Below, one piece after another: positions 52,450 through 60,955 of a DNA stretch of 64,000 nt. The stretch comes from Rhizobium sp. Leaf371 (lineage in GTDB: Bacteria; Pseudomonadota; Alphaproteobacteria; Rhizobiales; Rhizobiaceae), in contig NZ_LMQB01000023.1 in the NCBI RefSeq assembly GCF_001424045.1, positions 124,001-188,000 on the forward strand. Reading direction: 5' to 3'. Position 1 is the stretch's first letter. Each line of letters begins with the position of its first letter. The position numbers and the translations under genes are program-made. The notes under the pieces are model-generated. The model did no database searches. It worked only from the letters and a program-made list of their open reading frames with translations, and was not told the DNA's origin.

Positions 52450-52917
52450 TCAACTGACGCGCTTGACGATGGTTTCGTCCGGCAGTGCCGCGCGCTGTTT
52501 TTCGGGATTGGCGATGAAATCCTCGAGCGTCATGGAATCGAGGATATCGGCCATGGCGTCGCGCACGATGGTCATGGACCGCCGCACCTCGCAGGTTTCC
52601 GGATCGTTGCAATCATCGCAGACCTCATAGGCGGTGCGGCTGGCGCAGCGGATGGGCGCGAGAGGGCCGTCGAGCGTTCGCACGACCTGGCCGATGCGGA
52701 TCTGGGACGCGGGGCGCGACAAGGAATAGCCGCCGCCCGGCCCCTTCTTGGATTTCAGGAAGCCGGCATTGCGCAATTCGAGCAGAATGGCGTCGAGGAA
52801 CTTCTTCGGAATGTTGTTGCGGGTCGCAATCTCGGTGATAAAAGCCGTCTCACCCGGATCCAGGTGCGCCAGATCGACCAGCGCCTTCAATCCGTACTTC
52901 CCTTTTTTCGTCAACAT
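52450..52917 (-). CDS. Rrf2-family transcriptional regulator with cysteine cluster
   Basis: 155 residues. The winged helix-turn-helix (MLTKKGKYGLKALVDLAHL; FITEIATRNNIPKKFLDAILLELRNAGFLKSKKGPGGGYSLSRP) is typical of Rrf2 proteins. Four cysteines (C91, C100, C103, C109) sit where IscR-type members bind an Fe-S cluster. It is therefore likely to sense iron-sulphur, redox or cysteine status. It is not the canonical RirA sequence as I remember it. It lies downstream of a 79-residue ORF in the same direction. Confidence 0.88.
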   Translation of the reverse strand: MLTKKGKYGLKALVDLAHLDPGETAFITEIATRNNIPKKFLDAILLELRNAGFLKSKKGPGGGYSLSRPASQIRIGQVVRTLDGPLAPIRCASRTAYEVCDDCNDPETCEVRRSMTIVRDAMADILDSMTLEDFIANPEKQRAALPDETIVKRVS

Positions 52918-53012
52918 TCCGCTTGCTCGTCCTGAGAGGCACCATGCCCGCCTATTCAGGCACGCTGCCGTCGCAGCCTAGCACGTTTGATGCCTTTCAG
53001 ACATAGGTGAGC

Positions 53013-53032
53013 AACCTCGTAGCGAGGTTTTT
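53013..53032 (+). terminator. Short hairpin with T-run, plus-strand orientation
   Basis: AACCTCG, loop TAG, CGAGGTT, then TTTTT through 53032. It could end a short plus-strand transcript divergent from the Rrf2 gene. No gene is visible for it, and the stem is only 7 bp. Confidence 0.4.
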
Positions 53033-53075
53033 ACCGGAACAGCTGCAAAATGCCGTTCGGGACGAGCAACAGGCT

Positions 53076-53315
53076 TCAGGCAGCCAGGCCCGACAGACGC
53101 CCACGCGGCACGGAAGCGCCGCCGAGATGCGCCAGGACAGCGTGCCGCGCAGCGTCCGCGCTGGCGAAGCGCTGTGCGTCGAGTTCCCAGACATGATACT
53201 TCACGGCAACGAACTTCAACGTGCCGGCATCGGGTACGACGACGCCAACGGCTTCGCCATTGATCTCGATGACCTGCTTGTGCGTCGCATTCGCGTTGTT
53301 CTTTTCGGTTTCCAT
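53076..53315 (-). CDS. Hypothetical small protein, 79 residues
   Basis: The ATG at 53315 has a strong GGAAGGAG eight to nine bases upstream; an in-frame Met at 53333 would overlap that site. The product has a compact alpha/beta look (HKQVIEINGEAVGVVVPDAGTLKFVAVKYHVWELDAQRFASADAARHAVLAHL). No family is recognised. It is followed 158 bases later by the Rrf2 regulator gene and may share its transcript. Confidence 0.65.
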   Translation of the reverse strand: METEKNNANATHKQVIEINGEAVGVVVPDAGTLKFVAVKYHVWELDAQRFASADAARHAVLAHLGGASVPRGRLSGLAA

Positions 53316-53755
53316 AGTCAACGCTCCTTCCACGCCGAAGGCGGGAGTGTCTGTCAGTTTCGCAAATAGGGGAGGTTTAATCCGAGGTCACATTCGCGAA
53401 AGCGAACACATCCACCGGTCTGCCACTGCTTCACGACACAGGGAACGCGAGGCGCAGAGGAAGGCGGTACGGTCAAATTGCAACATGCCTTCTCCTCTGG
53501 CTGAAACCGCCCGAAGGGAGCGGATCTGAAACACACCGCTGACACTGTCTCTGCGGATGGTCTCAAACTAGTGCAGTCTAGTTCCGAAGTCAAATACAAA
53601 TTAAATCACGGCGCAATTTCATTCCAAAAAAACTCAATATGCCGCCCCTATCGAACGTCTCATTCCGATTTTTGCCACTTTTCGAAAAATTATGCTGATT
53701 CAACCAAGTGCCACGAGTCAGGCGCATGCGGCAGATCTAGTGTGCTTCTCGCATG
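53316..53755. other. Non-coding, locally AT-rich gap
   Basis: No gene is supported. The stretch 53560-53750 is clearly richer in A and T than the rest of the window and includes runs such as AAAAAAA and AATTAAAT. It contains a palindrome at 53566-53583. It may be a remnant of a lost gene or an insertion scar. Confidence 0.5.
53566..53583. promoter_or_regulatory. Palindromic operator candidate AACTAG-N6-CTAGTT
   Basis: AACTAGTGCAGTCTAGTT: perfect 6-bp arms separated by TGCAGT. Such dyads are common for TetR-family regulators, but no TetR gene is nearby. Confidence 0.4.
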
Positions 53756-53783
53756 AAAAAAGGGCGACCCGTAAGGCCGCCCC
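53756..53783 (-). terminator. Intrinsic terminator of the secDF unit
   Basis: On the minus strand GGGCGGCC, loop TTAC, GGGTCGCCC (one bulge), then TTTTTT (53761-53756), 49 bases after the secDF stop. Confidence 0.85.
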
Positions 53784-53831
53784 ATGAAATTTTCATGACG
53801 TTTCAGATTCGGGATCGAAAGCCCGATTCCA

Positions 53832-56366
53832 TCAGCCCTTGACCGGTTCGCCGGGTGCGCCGGCGCCGCGGGCCGTTTCGCGATCCTTCCACCAGCGGCT
53901 GAGGAACAGCAGGATCGGGCCGCCGATGTAGATCGAGGACGTCGTCGCGACGATGACGCCGAAGATCATCGGCCAGGCGAAGCTTTTCACGGCATCGCCA
54001 CCCCAGATCGCCATGGGCACCAGAGACAGGGCCGTTGCCATGGAGGTGAAGATGCATCGCGCAAGGACCTGATTGATCGACATGTCGATCAGTTCGGAGA
54101 ACGGCATCGACTTGTACTTCCGCATGTTCTCTCGCATGCGGTCGTAGACCACGACCTTGTCGTTGACGGAGTAGCCGATCATCGTCAGCACGGCGGCGAT
54201 GGCCGTGAGGTTGAAGTCGATTCCGGTCAGCGCGAAGAAGCCGATGGTCTTGGTGATGTCGAGCAGCAGAACCGCGATGGCGCCCACCGCGAAGTGCCAT
54301 TCGAACCGCCACCAGATGTAGATCAGGATCGCGATCATGGCGAGCGACACGGCGAGGAAGCCGGAGCGTGCGAGTTCGGCACTGATCGTCGGACCCACCA
54401 CTTCGGTCCGCTCGAACGAGGCATCGGGAATCGTGCTGGCAACGGCGCCCTTGATCGCATTCAGCGCGACCGTCTGCTCCTGCTCGCCGCCCGGCTGGCG
54501 CTGGACGCGGATGAGAACGGACGTGCCCTGGCCGAATTCCTGCAGCGCGACTTCGCCGAGGTTCAGGCCTTCGAGGTTTTCCCGCAGCTTCGGCAGGTCG
54601 AGTTTCGTCTGGGACGTGGTTTCCACCTGGATGCCGCCGACGAAGTCGATGCCATAATTGAGGCCAGGCGTGAAGAACAGGATGATCGAGCTAATCGACA
54701 GGAAAGCTGACGTCGCGATGGCGATGTAGCGGCCGCGCATGAACGAGAAGGCAGGAAGATGCCGGACCTTGCCGAACAGCGAGGGAATGTCGAGCTTCTT
54801 CATCTTCCGGCGCACGACCATTTCCCGCATCATCAGGCGGACGACGGTGATGGAGGTGAACATGGAGATGACGATGCCGAGCATCATGGTCACGGCGAAG
54901 CCGCGAACGGGGCCGGAGCCGAAGGCAAACAGCAGCACGGTGCCCGAAAGCGTCGTGACGTTGCTGTCGATGATGGTCGCATAGGCCTTGTTGAAGCCGA
55001 TATCGAGCGCCTTCATGGCGCCGACGCCGGCTGCGGTTTCTTCCCGGATACGGGCGTTGATGAGGATGTTGGCATCGACGGCCATGCCTATGCCGAGAAT
55101 GATACCGGCGATGCCGGGCAGCGTCAGCGTGGAGCCGAGCATGCCGAGCACGCCGATCGTCAGGATCGTGTGCAGCAGCAGGCCGATATTGGCGATCATG
55201 CCCCAGGAGCCGTAGAGAACGACCATGAGCGTGACGACGAGGATGAAGCCGGCGAGGCCCGTATAGATGCCCATCCGGATCGAGTCGGAGCCGAGATTGG
55301 GGCCGACGGAGCGTTCCTCGATGATAGTGAGCGGTGCCGGCAGCGCGCCGGAGCGCAGCAGCGCGGAGAGCACGGTCGCTTCCTGGGCGGTGAAGTTGCC
55401 TGAAATCTGGCCCTGTCCGCCGAGGATCGGCTCGCGGATGACCGGCGCGGTCAGGACCTTGCCGTCCAGCACGATGGCGAAAGGCTTGCCGACATTGTCA
55501 CGCGTGATTTCGGCAAACTGGCGGGCGCCCTGTGCGTCGAAGGAGAAAGAGACGATCGGCTCGTTGGTCTGCTGGTTGAAACCGGCCTTGGCGTCGGCGA
55601 GACGCTCGCCGGAAATGGCGACGCGGGTCTCCACCGCATATTTGGCCGGGTCGTTGGCGCCGACGAGAATATCGACGCCGCGCGGCGCGACACCGTTCGG
55701 ATCGACCGTCTGATCGACCATGTGGAAGCTCATCTGGGCGGTAGAGCCGAGAAGCTGACGCAGGCGCGTCGGATCCTGCAGGCCGGGCAGCTGGACGAGG
55801 ATGCGGTCCGAGCCGACGCGCTGGATCAGCGGTTCGGCAACACCGACCTGGTCGACGCGTCGACGGATGATCTCGAGGCTCTGGTCGACGGCAGCGGTCA
55901 TGCGCTCGTCAAGGCCGGCCTGTGTCAGGCGAACCGTGATGGCGGCATCGGCACTGGTGATGTCGATGTCGGATGCGGCCGTGCCGAAGCCGAGCGGGCT
56001 TGCCGGCGCGGCGAGCGCATTGATCTTGGGAAGAACGCGATCCCGCGCGGCGGCGTCCGCAATCGTCACGACGATGGCGTCGCCTGCAATCCGGGCGGAC
56101 GAGACGGGGACGCGCTCCGTGCGCAGCACGCCACGGATGTCATCGAGCAGCGTGTTCAGCCGGGCCTGTCGCAGGCCGGCGGCATCCACCTCGAGCACGA
56201 GGTGGGAGCCGCCCTTGAGGTCGAGACCGAGAGTGACCGGCTTGACCGGGAGATAGGCGGCGTAACGCTGCTGCGTTTCCACCGAGAGAACGTTGGGAAG
56301 CGCCGCGATGATCCCGAAGAGGGTGATCGCGACATAGGCCAGAATGGCCCATTTCGATGTGCGCAT
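53832..56366 (-). CDS. secDF: Fused protein translocase subunit SecDF
   Basis: 844 residues, SecD (about 1-520) and SecF (about 550-835) in one chain, as commonly found in rhizobia. SecD shows LGLDLKGGSHLVLEVD, the periplasmic P1 region, and IAGIILGIGMAVDANILINARIREE. SecF shows YGIDFVGGIQVET and IAAVLTMIGYSVNDKVVVYDRMREN. Twelve membrane helices in two sets of six are expected. It uses the proton-motive force to assist Sec export. A terminator follows. yajC is not next to it in this window. Confidence 0.95.
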   Translation of the reverse strand: MRTSKWAILAYVAITLFGIIAALPNVLSVETQQRYAAYLPVKPVTLGLDLKGGSHLVLEVDAAGLRQARLNTLLDDIRGVLRTERVPVSSARIAGDAIVVTIADAAARDRVLPKINALAAPASPLGFGTAASDIDITSADAAITVRLTQAGLDERMTAAVDQSLEIIRRRVDQVGVAEPLIQRVGSDRILVQLPGLQDPTRLRQLLGSTAQMSFHMVDQTVDPNGVAPRGVDILVGANDPAKYAVETRVAISGERLADAKAGFNQQTNEPIVSFSFDAQGARQFAEITRDNVGKPFAIVLDGKVLTAPVIREPILGGQGQISGNFTAQEATVLSALLRSGALPAPLTIIEERSVGPNLGSDSIRMGIYTGLAGFILVVTLMVVLYGSWGMIANIGLLLHTILTIGVLGMLGSTLTLPGIAGIILGIGMAVDANILINARIREETAAGVGAMKALDIGFNKAYATIIDSNVTTLSGTVLLFAFGSGPVRGFAVTMMLGIVISMFTSITVVRLMMREMVVRRKMKKLDIPSLFGKVRHLPAFSFMRGRYIAIATSAFLSISSIILFFTPGLNYGIDFVGGIQVETTSQTKLDLPKLRENLEGLNLGEVALQEFGQGTSVLIRVQRQPGGEQEQTVALNAIKGAVASTIPDASFERTEVVGPTISAELARSGFLAVSLAMIAILIYIWWRFEWHFAVGAIAVLLLDITKTIGFFALTGIDFNLTAIAAVLTMIGYSVNDKVVVYDRMRENMRKYKSMPFSELIDMSINQVLARCIFTSMATALSLVPMAIWGGDAVKSFAWPMIFGVIVATTSSIYIGGPILLFLSRWWKDRETARGAGAPGEPVKG

Positions 56367-56456
56367 GAAGATTTTCCAATATCGTCCGCCCTGAACCTCA
56401 AAGGGCTCGGCGGGTCGTGAAGGCCGAAAGGATGTGACGCGAAGAGCGCCGGCGCG

Positions 56457-56921
56457 TCAGCGGCGGGATGGCGCAAGAGCCGGCGGCGCGCGGGCTTCCG
56501 CCGCCTCGGAGACGCCGCCGTCCAGCCGGTGGCTGCGGCCGGCGGTCGCGATGAAGGCTGCCGGGCGCAGCAGATCGGGTGCACGGAACACCGCGAGAGA
56601 CAAGGGATCGGGGCCGCCGGGCACGGGTTTCGCATCGATCCGCTCGGCCGTGAACCGCACATCGGCCGGCTGGGCGGCGCGCAGCGCTTGCCGCGAGAGT
56701 GCCGGTTCGGCCGCGCGGCCATCCCGGTTTTCCCGACCCGAAACGTCACCCGGTCGCAAGAACGCGCCGGTTCCGGACGCGACGAGCTGGGCAGAGGCGA
56801 CGAGCGGCATCGCAAGCACCGCGGCAAACAGCCAAAGCAGCGCCAGAAGCCTGGTCGAGGCTCCCCACACGGCCCGGTCCCATTGCCGGCGGCGCTTCGT
56901 TCTGCCGAACCCGTCGTTCAC
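56457..56921 (-). CDS. Hypothetical secreted or membrane-anchored protein, 154 residues
   Basis: GTG start at 56921 with GGAAGG upstream. Basic N-terminus (RTKRRRQWDR), a hydrophobic segment at about 23-43 (LLALLWLFAAVLAMPLVASA) that could be a signal peptide or anchor, then an Ala/Arg/Pro-rich low-complexity tail. No family is recognised. It lies 90 bases upstream of secDF on the same strand and may be co-transcribed with it. Confidence 0.55.
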   Translation of the reverse strand: MNDGFGRTKRRRQWDRAVWGASTRLLALLWLFAAVLAMPLVASAQLVASGTGAFLRPGDVSGRENRDGRAAEPALSRQALRAAQPADVRFTAERIDAKPVPGGPDPLSLAVFRAPDLLRPAAFIATAGRSHRLDGGVSEAAEARAPPALAPSRR

Positions 56922-57053
56922 GGGGATGTCCTTCCCTGCGGGTCGCGTCCCGGCGATCCGTTCCTGCGGGCCTTACAATCATTCCCGGCCGGCAAAGTCA
57001 AATCACGCTGCCTCCCGCTGCAGGGCGAGGCCCGAGCAGCCATTGCGCCAGCG

Positions 57054-57932
57054 TCAGCCGGCGCTGCGACGCAGCGCGCAGATCAGGCCCGTCGGACCGC
57101 CTTCGCAGGCCACGCAGAGCGCGTCGCCGTCGAACGTCTGAACCGTGCAGCCGGCCGCTTCGAGAGCTGCCTGCGTCTTCGGATACCCCGAGATCATCAC
57201 GATCTGGCCGGGCTTCAGCGCGAGAACCTGCAGACTGGCACCGTTGCTTGCATGGAACTCGTCGGCCGGCGCCTCGATGAGGCTGATGCCCCATTCCTGC
57301 AGGATCTGGTAGAGCGCCACGGGCAGAAGCGGCGCGTAGACCAGGGCCAGATCACGCCGCACGGGACTGACGATCGAGGACAGGTGGAAGCAGGCGTCGT
57401 CCCCGTTCCAGAGCGGCAGGTCGTAGCTGAGAACATCGACCCCCTGGGCAGCGAGAATGGTCGCGAGCTGTGCGATACCCTCGTCATTGGTGCGCAGTCC
57501 GCGGCCGATCAGCAGCGTTTCGGCATCCAGCCAGATGGTGTCGCCACCCTCGACGGCGCCGAAGCCGTCGATCCGACCGAGTATCGGAATGCCCGCCTTC
57601 TTGCAGGCGGCTTCATGCAGCGCCACTTCCTTGCGCCGCCCGTCCTTGCCCGGCCGCAAAAGCACGGCCCCCTGCGGCGTCATCAGCAGCGGATCCTGCG
57701 TGAACATCGCATCCGCAAGACCATCCCCCTTATCCTCGATCCAGAGGATCTCGGTGCCGGATTGCTCAATGAGCGATGTAAAACCGGAATATTGCCCGAT
57801 CGCCTTTTCGGCATCGAACCCCGCGCCATAGTGCCAGGCCGCGGCGTCGGCAGCCATCAGGCTCTTTCCCGGGCGGCGCATCAGAGCCTGTTTGAGAGGG
57901 GACGACATATCTCGAACGCCGAATTCCGCCAT
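57054..57932 (-). CDS. DDAH/arginine deiminase-family amidinohydrolase-like protein
   Basis: 292 residues from the ATG at 57932 (AAGGAG five bases upstream; a GTG at 57938 overlaps that site). The guanidino-modifying enzyme fold is suggested by FTQDPLLMTPQGAVLLRPGKDGRRKE, GGDTIWLDAETLLIGRGLRTNDEG, FHLSSIVSPVRRDLALVY and the C-terminal Cys region DALCVACEGGPTGLIC. It could hydrolyse methylated arginines or a related guanidino compound. The catalytic His/Cys pair looks present, but the substrate is unknown. An orphan terminator lies upstream in its possible leader. Confidence 0.8.
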   Translation of the reverse strand: MAEFGVRDMSSPLKQALMRRPGKSLMAADAAAWHYGAGFDAEKAIGQYSGFTSLIEQSGTEILWIEDKGDGLADAMFTQDPLLMTPQGAVLLRPGKDGRRKEVALHEAACKKAGIPILGRIDGFGAVEGGDTIWLDAETLLIGRGLRTNDEGIAQLATILAAQGVDVLSYDLPLWNGDDACFHLSSIVSPVRRDLALVYAPLLPVALYQILQEWGISLIEAPADEFHASNGASLQVLALKPGQIVMISGYPKTQAALEAAGCTVQTFDGDALCVACEGGPTGLICALRRSAG

Positions 57933-58434
57933 GGTCACTCCTTGCCGATCAAAGCGCCCGGCGGCGCGGCGGCGATCATAGGCAGGATCCGGACGGCGGC
58001 AAGACCTCGAAAAAAAAGCCGCAGGACGGGACGTTCCTGCGGCTCAAAAAATCGGGACAGTCTATCAATCGACACCGGGGGTACGGCATCGATCGCCGCA
58101 CTTTAACGACCGCCCGTGTGCGGAACTTTAAGCGGATCGGGACAATTTTATCGAGTGCGGGCTTTCACGCCGACCGCTGCAGCCTGGCTCAAGATTGCGA
58201 CGATAGCTTTCCTCGCATGCCGGCGGGCATCGGGCGTCCAGCATGTCCGCACCATGCGGATACCCGATCCGCCCGCCGGCATCTCCCCCCATCGCCTGCC
58301 CTCCAGCGATCATTTTCCCGGCATCACGGTTCAAGTGTCGCGCGACATGCGCTACTGCAGTCTGAAATGACAGAGCGCGACCACGGCATAAGGCGCGGCG
58401 GACGCTTGCCCGGATGGCGGGAAGGATGGCAGCA
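57933..58434. other. 502-base divergent region between the DDAH-like gene and chorismate mutase
   Basis: No protein gene is supported. It holds a strong minus-strand terminator (58010-58043) with no annotated gene feeding it. Upstream of that on the minus strand is an imperfect stem (CCGCAC/GTGCGG, about 58097-58125) with two copies of TTAAAGT. Confidence 0.5.
58010..58043 (-). terminator. Strong intrinsic terminator without an upstream gene
   Basis: Minus strand GCCGCAGGA (58043-58035), loop ACGTCCCG, TCCTGCGGC (58026-58018), then eight T (58017-58010). Perfect 9-bp stem. The other direction has no T-run. It lies 78 bases upstream of the DDAH-like start, so it ends either a small RNA or an attenuated leader. 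Confidence 0.85.
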
Positions 58435-58749
58435 ATGAAAACGGCGGCGGAATGCCAATCGATGGCGGATATCCGGACGGAGATAGACCGGCTGGACGAG
58501 ACGATCATGCGGCTTCTGGCTGAGCGCTGGAGCTATATCGGCCGTGCGGCGGAGATCAAGACGGAAGCCGGCCTGCCGGCCGATATCCCGAGCCGCGTCG
58601 ATGAGGTTCGCGCCAATATCCGACGTCATGCGGCCGATCTCGGCCTCGACCCCGCGTTCTACGATTCTGTCTGGGCGCAACTGATCCGCCACAGCATCGT
58701 GCGGGAAGAAGAAATTCTCGGGCCGCAGGAGACAGGCCGGACCGCCTGA
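58435..58749 (+). CDS. Chorismate mutase (AroQ type)
   Basis: 104 residues from the ATG at 58435, nine bases after GGAAGG; in-frame ATGs at 58414 and 58426 sit on or before this site. The AroQ three-helix pattern is clear: ADIRTEIDRLDETIMRLLAERWSYIGRAAEIKTEAGLPADIPSRVDEVRANIRRHAADLGLD. It includes the Arg and Lys residues that bind chorismate. It is not fused to prephenate dehydratase and would act as a monofunctional enzyme for Phe/Tyr synthesis. It is convergent with the nucleotidyltransferase gene. Confidence 0.9.
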   Translation: MKTAAECQSMADIRTEIDRLDETIMRLLAERWSYIGRAAEIKTEAGLPADIPSRVDEVRANIRRHAADLGLDPAFYDSVWAQLIRHSIVREEEILGPQETGRTA

Positions 58750-58761
58750 GGCGGCCGGGCT

Positions 58762-59523
58762 CTACCAGACCTTCCAGGGCGGCATACCCTCTTTCCAGAG
58801 GCTTTCGAGGCGAACAACATCGTGGCGCGTATCGACAGGTTGCCAGAAACCCTCATGCAGGTAGGCGCGCAACTGACCCGTCTGGGCAAGTGCGTCCAGC
58901 TCCGCTGTGCGATCCGAGAGGAACACGTCCGCGATCGCGCTCAGAGACGACGGCGACAGAACGAGGAAGCCGCCGTTGACAAAGCCGGATTCCGGCTTGG
59001 CAGAAAGTGCGCGCACCTCGACACCTTCCAGGTGAAGCGCACCGTAGCGTGCCGGGGGATAAACGGCCGCAACCGTCATTCCTTGGCCGTGCGCGCGATG
59101 AAAAGCGAGGCTTGCGCCGATGTCGATGCTTGCGAGACTATCGCCATAGGCGAGGCAGAAGGCCTCCTCGCCCTCGAGGTGAGCCGCAATCTTTTGCCGT
59201 CTCTGGTCGCTCGAGACCGCGTCGCCCGTGTCGATCACGGTCACCCGCCAGTCTTCGACGCTGGCAAGATGGATGTCGGTGCTTTTGAGCGACAGGTCGA
59301 AGGTCACGTCGGCGGTGTGCAGTGCATAGCCGGCGAAGAAGGTCTTGATCTCAGCCGCGTTCGCGCCGCAGCATAGGACGAAGTCGCTGATGCCGTGCGC
59401 CGCATAGATCTTCATGATGTGCCAGATCAGCGGTCGCCCGCCGATCTCCACCATGGATTTCGAGATATTGCCAGGGCCGGGAAAACGAAGGTCCGGGCCA
59501 TCCGCCAGGATCACGGCCTTCAC
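58762..59523 (-). CDS. RfbF-like sugar-phosphate cytidylyltransferase homologue with degenerate NTP loop
   Basis: 253 residues from a GTG at 59523 (GGAGGT upstream). Most of the chain follows glucose-1-phosphate cytidylyltransferase: SMVEIGGRPLIWHIMKIYAAHGISDFVLCCG, VTFDLSL, WRVTVIDTGDAV, FCLAYGDSLASIDI, FVNGGFLVLSP and the C-terminal FWQPVDTRHDVVRLESLWKEGMPPWKVW. However, the nucleotide-binding signature GGLGTR...KPKPM reads DGPDLRFPGPGNISKSM, and YGDG reads YGDS. Catalysis may be lost or altered. It could be a regulatory or pseudo-enzyme. Confidence 0.8.
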   Translation of the reverse strand: MKAVILADGPDLRFPGPGNISKSMVEIGGRPLIWHIMKIYAAHGISDFVLCCGANAAEIKTFFAGYALHTADVTFDLSLKSTDIHLASVEDWRVTVIDTGDAVSSDQRRQKIAAHLEGEEAFCLAYGDSLASIDIGASLAFHRAHGQGMTVAAVYPPARYGALHLEGVEVRALSAKPESGFVNGGFLVLSPSSLSAIADVFLSDRTAELDALAQTGQLRAYLHEGFWQPVDTRHDVVRLESLWKEGMPPWKVW

Positions 59524-59575
59524 CGGACACCTCCGGCCAATGGCGCGGCGCGCTTCGCACCGTGTGCGGCATCTC

Positions 59576-60955
59576 TTATCGAACGCATCGTCTTCCGACC
59601 TCCGTCATTGTGAGATGGGAGGTAGAGCGCGGTGCGATGCGGTCAAATATCAGAGGGCCGCGATGTAACTCGCCAGCCGGTCCGCCGCCGTGCGGATGTG
59701 GAGCGGGTCGCGCAGGAAGCAGGGCCGCGATGTAACTCGCCAGCCGGTCCGCCGCCGTGCGGATGTGGAGCGGGTCGCGCAGGAAGCAGGCCCGCATGAA
59801 GCCCGCACCGCCCTGTCCGAACGCCGTGCCGGGCGCAAGACCGACCAGCGTCCGATCGACGATGTCGAGCGCTGCCGCGCGCACGTCGGTGATGCCGTCG
59901 ATCTTCAGGAAGGCGTAGATGGCGCCATCAGGGCGCAGCGTCTCGACCCGGTTCGTCGCAATCAGCGCGTCGCAGAGGATATCGCGCGACATGGTCGCCT
60001 TGACGACGTTCTGGCGGGCGAATTCATCGCCATGGTCGAGCGCCGCACAGGCGCCGGCCTGAATGAACGGTGCCACGCCCGAGGTCGAGTACTGGATGAG
60101 ATTCTCGAGCGCTTGCCCGATTTCGGCCGGGGCAACGATCCAGCCCGCCCGCCAGCCGGTCATCGACCAGTTCTTGGAAAAGGAGTTGACGAAAATGATC
60201 CGGTCCTCATCCTCCATGACGTCGAGGAAGGACGGCGCGCGCGCATCGGCGTAGAAATAGAGCGCATAGATTTCGTCGGCGATGATCCAGAGCCCATGGC
60301 GGCGGGCGAGATCGAGAAGGGCGACGAGATCGGACTGCGTCGCCGTCCAGCCGGTCGGGTTCGACGGCGTGTTGACGAAGATCGCCTTGGTCCGCGGGGT
60401 GATCGCCGCCGCGATCCGGTCGAGATCGAGCTGCCATTTTCCATCCGTAAACGACAGGGGCACGCCCACGGCGCGCGCGCCCGAAAGCTCCGCGGAGGCC
60501 GCGAAGTTCGGCCAGGCCGGCGTGAGGAAGAGAAGTTCGTCGCCCGGGGACGCCACCGCTTCGACCGACAGCTTGATCGACTGCATGCCGGAGCCGGTGA
60601 CGAAGACGTTGTCGATGCCGAGCGTCTTGTGGAAATGCCGGTCGTAATAGCGGACGATCGCCTGGCGAAGCTGCGGAATGCCGCGCTGCCAGGTGTAGAA
60701 GGTCTCGCCCGCCGTCAGGGAGTCCCGCGCCGCCCGCGAAATGAAATCCGGCGTCGGCAGGTCGCCCTCGCCCACCCAGAGCGGAATGAGCCCTTCGCGA
60801 CCCCGCGCATAGTTCACGACCTCGACGATGCCGCTCTGCGGCGCGGCAAGCGCGCGGGCGCTGAGGCCAGGCATGGAGCCGGCCATGGGGCCAGATGATG
60901 CTGGGCCTGTCGATGCGGAGGTGTCAGATGGGGACTGCGACGAGGATGACGACAT
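59576..60955 (-). CDS. Class I/II PLP aminotransferase with frameshifted C-terminal extension
   Basis: 459 residues as read. The fold-type I aminotransferase domain is intact: LIPLWVGEGDLPTPDFI, YTWQRGIPQLRQAIVRYYDRHF, IFVNTPSNPTGWTATQSDL, IIADEIYALYFY and PLP Lys261 in SFSKNWSMTGWRAGW. A 67-bp tandem duplication at the 3' end shifts the frame after ADRLASYIAAL, so about 44 unrelated residues replace the ancestral stop, which would have come directly after that Leu. The first 25 residues are Ser/Pro-rich, and an internal Met (60886) could be the true start. Amino-acid specificity is unknown. Confidence 0.85.
   Translation of the reverse strand: MSSSSSQSPSDTSASTGPASSGPMAGSMPGLSARALAAPQSGIVEVVNYARGREGLIPLWVGEGDLPTPDFISRAARDSLTAGETFYTWQRGIPQLRQAIVRYYDRHFHKTLGIDNVFVTGSGMQSIKLSVEAVASPGDELLFLTPAWPNFAASAELSGARAVGVPLSFTDGKWQLDLDRIAAAITPRTKAIFVNTPSNPTGWTATQSDLVALLDLARRHGLWIIADEIYALYFYADARAPSFLDVMEDEDRIIFVNSFSKNWSMTGWRAGWIVAPAEIGQALENLIQYSTSGVAPFIQAGACAALDHGDEFARQNVVKATMSRDILCDALIATNRVETLRPDGAIYAFLKIDGITDVRAAALDIVDRTLVGLAPGTAFGQGGAGFMRACFLRDPLHIRTAADRLASYIAALLPARPAPHPHGGGPAGELHRGPLIFDRIAPRSTSHLTMTEVGRRCVR
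59654..59787. repeat. 67-bp exact tandem duplication in the aminotransferase 3' end
   Basis: Copies 59654-59720 and 59721-59787 are identical (first bases AGGGCCGCGATGTAACTCGC); AGG continues for three more bases after the second copy. 67 is not a multiple of three, so the copy read second on the minus strand is out of frame and the old TGA (after CTC at the end of the first-coordinate copy) is no longer used. Confidence 0.95.

Noticed and set aside
53571-53756. 61-codon plus-strand frame in the AT-rich gap
   Set aside because: No ribosome site, no recognisable pattern, overlaps the palindrome and the secDF terminator.
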